A stretch of 60,742 nt of DNA from Paractinoplanes deccanensis (GTDB taxonomy: Bacteria; Actinomycetota; Actinomycetes; Mycobacteriales; Micromonosporaceae), in NCBI RefSeq assembly GCF_016862115.1, contig NZ_BOMI01000149.1, positions 1 through 60,742 of the forward strand, written 5' to 3'. Below, piece by piece: positions 59,450-60,742 of the stretch. Every line of letters begins with the position of its first letter. Within the stretch, counting starts at the first letter, position 1. The notes beneath the pieces are model-generated. The model saw only the letters and a program-made list of their open reading frames with translations, was not told where the DNA came from and did not search any database. The translations under genes were made by a program, and so were the position numbers.

Positions 59450-60742
59450 GTGGCATCGGTGGAGGACGAGAACGCCGACCGCGTCCACGTCCCGGGCACG
59501 CCCCCGGACCGAGACGTGGAACCGTTCTGGGAGGCGGAGGAGCTGGCGGCTCCGGTGCACGGCCACCCGGTCCCCCAGGACACGCCGCCACCCGTGCCTG
59601 CGCCCGCGCCGGTGCCACCCACGGGCGTCTACCGCCCCGGCGACCGCGACCCGGTCCCGCACATCCCGGTGCAGCCCTCACCCCAGGCGCCCCACACCGC
59701 GCCGCCCCACGCCGCGCCGCCCCACGCCGCGCCGCCCCACGCCGCGCCGCCCCACGCCGCGCCGTCCCGGCCCGACGCCTCGCACGCCGCGCCACAACCG
59801 GTGCACGGTCAGGGCCCGGTCCCCGTCCAACGCCCGAACGGCGCGACCCCGGTCCCACCTTTTCCCCGCACCGCGCCGGTGTCCGGCAGCACGCCGCTCT
59901 CCGGCAGCACGGCGGTGTCCGGCAGCACGCCGATCTCCGGCAGCACGGCGGTGTCCGGCACCGTGCCCGTCTCCGGCACCGCGCCCGGCTCCGGCGGCGT
60001 CGCGCCCATCTCGGCCGAGCCGGCCGACGCGGAGTCCGGCGTGCACACCTTGCCCGATTCGCCCTGGTCACAGCCGCCGCAGCGCCCCCTCCCCACGCCG
60101 ACCGAGCCAGACGCGCCGCAGGCGGGCGCCTCGAGACGCGACCGGACTCCACGAGACGGCACCGTCGGGCGCGACCGGACCCCACGAGACGGCACCCCGG
60201 CGCCTGAGCCGACGCCGCCGGCCACCGGCTCGGCGTCCGTGCCCCTGCCTTTCGAGGACGCGCCGGCGCACCTGGGCTCCGTGCCGAACTGGACCGCCCC
60301 GCCTGCCCGCCCCGGCCTCGACGCACACAAGGACGAGGCCGCCAACCGCAGCACGCCGCCCGGCCCCTATCCACCCAGCATCGACCCGCGCGCCTTCCCG
60401 CAGTCGCAGATGCACCAGCCCCAGATCCAGCAGCCCCAGATGCACCAGCCGCCGACGGAGACCGGGCACACGCCGTCACAGGCCTATCCACACCCGCAGC
60501 CGCCGGCCCACCAGCCGTTCCCGCCTGCGCAGGAGCCGCACTCTGAGGCTCGACCCAGCGCGCAGGGTTCGCGACACGATTCACAGCTCTCGCAGCCGCC
60601 TTCGCAGGATTCCCAGCCCCTTTCGCAGGTCGCGGAGCCCTCGCAGCAGGGTCCGCAGCCCTTCCCACCGGACCCGCAGCCACACGCCCACGGCCCGCAG
60701 CCCTTCCCACCGGACCCGCAGCCACACGCCCACGGCCCGCAG
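59450..60742 (+). CDS. Pro-rich low-complexity protein, partial at the window edge
   Basis: From GTG 59450 (GGGGAGGG 9 nt upstream) the frame stays open to the last base, at least 431 codons. The head (residues 1-35) is acidic; the rest is Pro, Ala, Gln, His and Ser-rich repeats: PHAAP units, VSGSTxLSGST-like units, then QPQMHQP and QPFPPDPQPHAHGP blocks. It looks like a disordered N-terminal region of a larger protein whose folded part lies outside the window. No function can be assigned. Confidence 0.65.
   Translation, partial: MASVEDENADRVHVPGTPPDRDVEPFWEAEELAAPVHGHPVPQDTPPPVPAPAPVPPTGVYRPGDRDPVPHIPVQPSPQAPHTAPPHAAPPHAAPPHAAPPHAAPSRPDASHAAPQPVHGQGPVPVQRPNGATPVPPFPRTAPVSGSTPLSGSTAVSGSTPISGSTAVSGTVPVSGTAPGSGGVAPISAEPADAESGVHTLPDSPWSQPPQRPLPTPTEPDAPQAGASRRDRTPRDGTVGRDRTPRDGTPAPEPTPPATGSASVPLPFEDAPAHLGSVPNWTAPPARPGLDAHKDEAANRSTPPGPYPPSIDPRAFPQSQMHQPQIQQPQMHQPPTETGHTPSQAYPHPQPPAHQPFPPAQEPHSEARPSAQGSRHDSQLSQPPSQDSQPLSQVAEPSQQGPQPFPPDPQPHAHGPQPFPPDPQPHAHGPQ
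59701..59760 (+). repeat. Four tandem 15-bp units in the Pro-rich gene
   Basis: GCCGCCCCACGCCGC occurs four times head to tail without a mismatch and encodes Pro-His-Ala-Ala-Pro units. A degenerate copy precedes it. A copy change by one unit would keep the frame. Confidence 0.9.
60653..60742 (+). repeat. 42-bp tandem repeat running off the right edge
   Basis: Units start at 60653 and 60695 and a third begins at 60737. They are identical as far as visible and code for a 14-residue Pro/His/Gln block. The array continues beyond the window, so its copy number is unknown. Confidence 0.85.

Noticed and set aside
59450..60742. Long minus-strand frames opposite the Pro-rich gene.
   Set aside because: They consist of Arg/Gly/Ala filler, lack starts with ribosome sites, and the plus frame has GGGGAGGG before its GTG.

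Overview
This window is high-GC actinomycete chromosome, most likely from Micromonosporaceae and perhaps Actinoplanes-like. The support is a BldC regulator beside a valine dehydrogenase gene, a DUF3073 gene, scattered purine genes, many GTG starts and GTGA/ATGA gene overlaps, and an integrated actinobacterial conjugative element. The genus is inference from gene content.

Region 1 (1-6.4 kb) holds housekeeping and accessory genes: a DUF2231-Rieske membrane protein, a MEDS-STAS signalling protein, a flavin disulfide reductase, a serine hydrolase, a lipoprotein and two proteins of unknown function. Region 2 (6,482-20,280) is a 13.7-kb AICE-type element (actinobacterial integrative and conjugative element) inserted in the 3' half of a tRNA-Phe gene. 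A 50-bp exact repeat bounds it. The order is int, xis, RepSA-like initiator, DUF2637 protein, TraB/FtsK translocase, zinc-ribbon protein, Pra-like activator and two GntR regulators. A coupled GntR-HAD-phosphotransferase operon follows, then a clearly lower-GC AAA-ATPase plus DUF4435 (TOPRIM-like) pair that matches PARIS anti-phage systems. Two small membrane proteins close the element. tRNA-Phe, tRNA-Asp and tRNA-Glu follow it.

Region 3 (20.6-27.1 kb) is a light and carotenoid cluster. crtE, crtI, idi and a CarH-like MerR regulator form one coupled operon, divergent from crtB and a photolyase gene. Region 4 (27.2-38.9 kb) contains a MarR regulator, an ECF42-type sigma factor with a DGPF/YCII partner and a probable sigma target, a toxin-antitoxin-like pair, a PrsW protease, a KptA-methyltransferase pair, bldC, valine dehydrogenase and DUF3073. 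A ~137-bp structured repeat occurs twice in the window (about 4.4 kb and 30.7 kb, opposite orientations).

Region 5 (38.9-40.3 kb) is a two-gene RiPP locus. It pairs a radical SAM/SPASM maturase with a 77-residue precursor whose tail is rich in aromatic-X-Asn motifs, as in multi-cyclophane peptides. Region 6 (40.4-60.7 kb) carries most of purine biosynthesis: purM, purF, purL, purQ, purS, purB, purD and purA. Interleaved are sterol-carrier proteins, an ArsR-MFS pair cotranscribed with purB, a two-component system with a divergent membrane protein, a YegS-like protein coupled to purA, and a Pro-rich repeat protein that runs off the right edge.

The strongest candidates for a noteworthy system are the PARIS-like module carried by the AICE, the GntR-HAD-phosphotransferase cassette beside it, and the cyclophane RiPP locus. 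All functions are read from motifs and context; no database search was possible.
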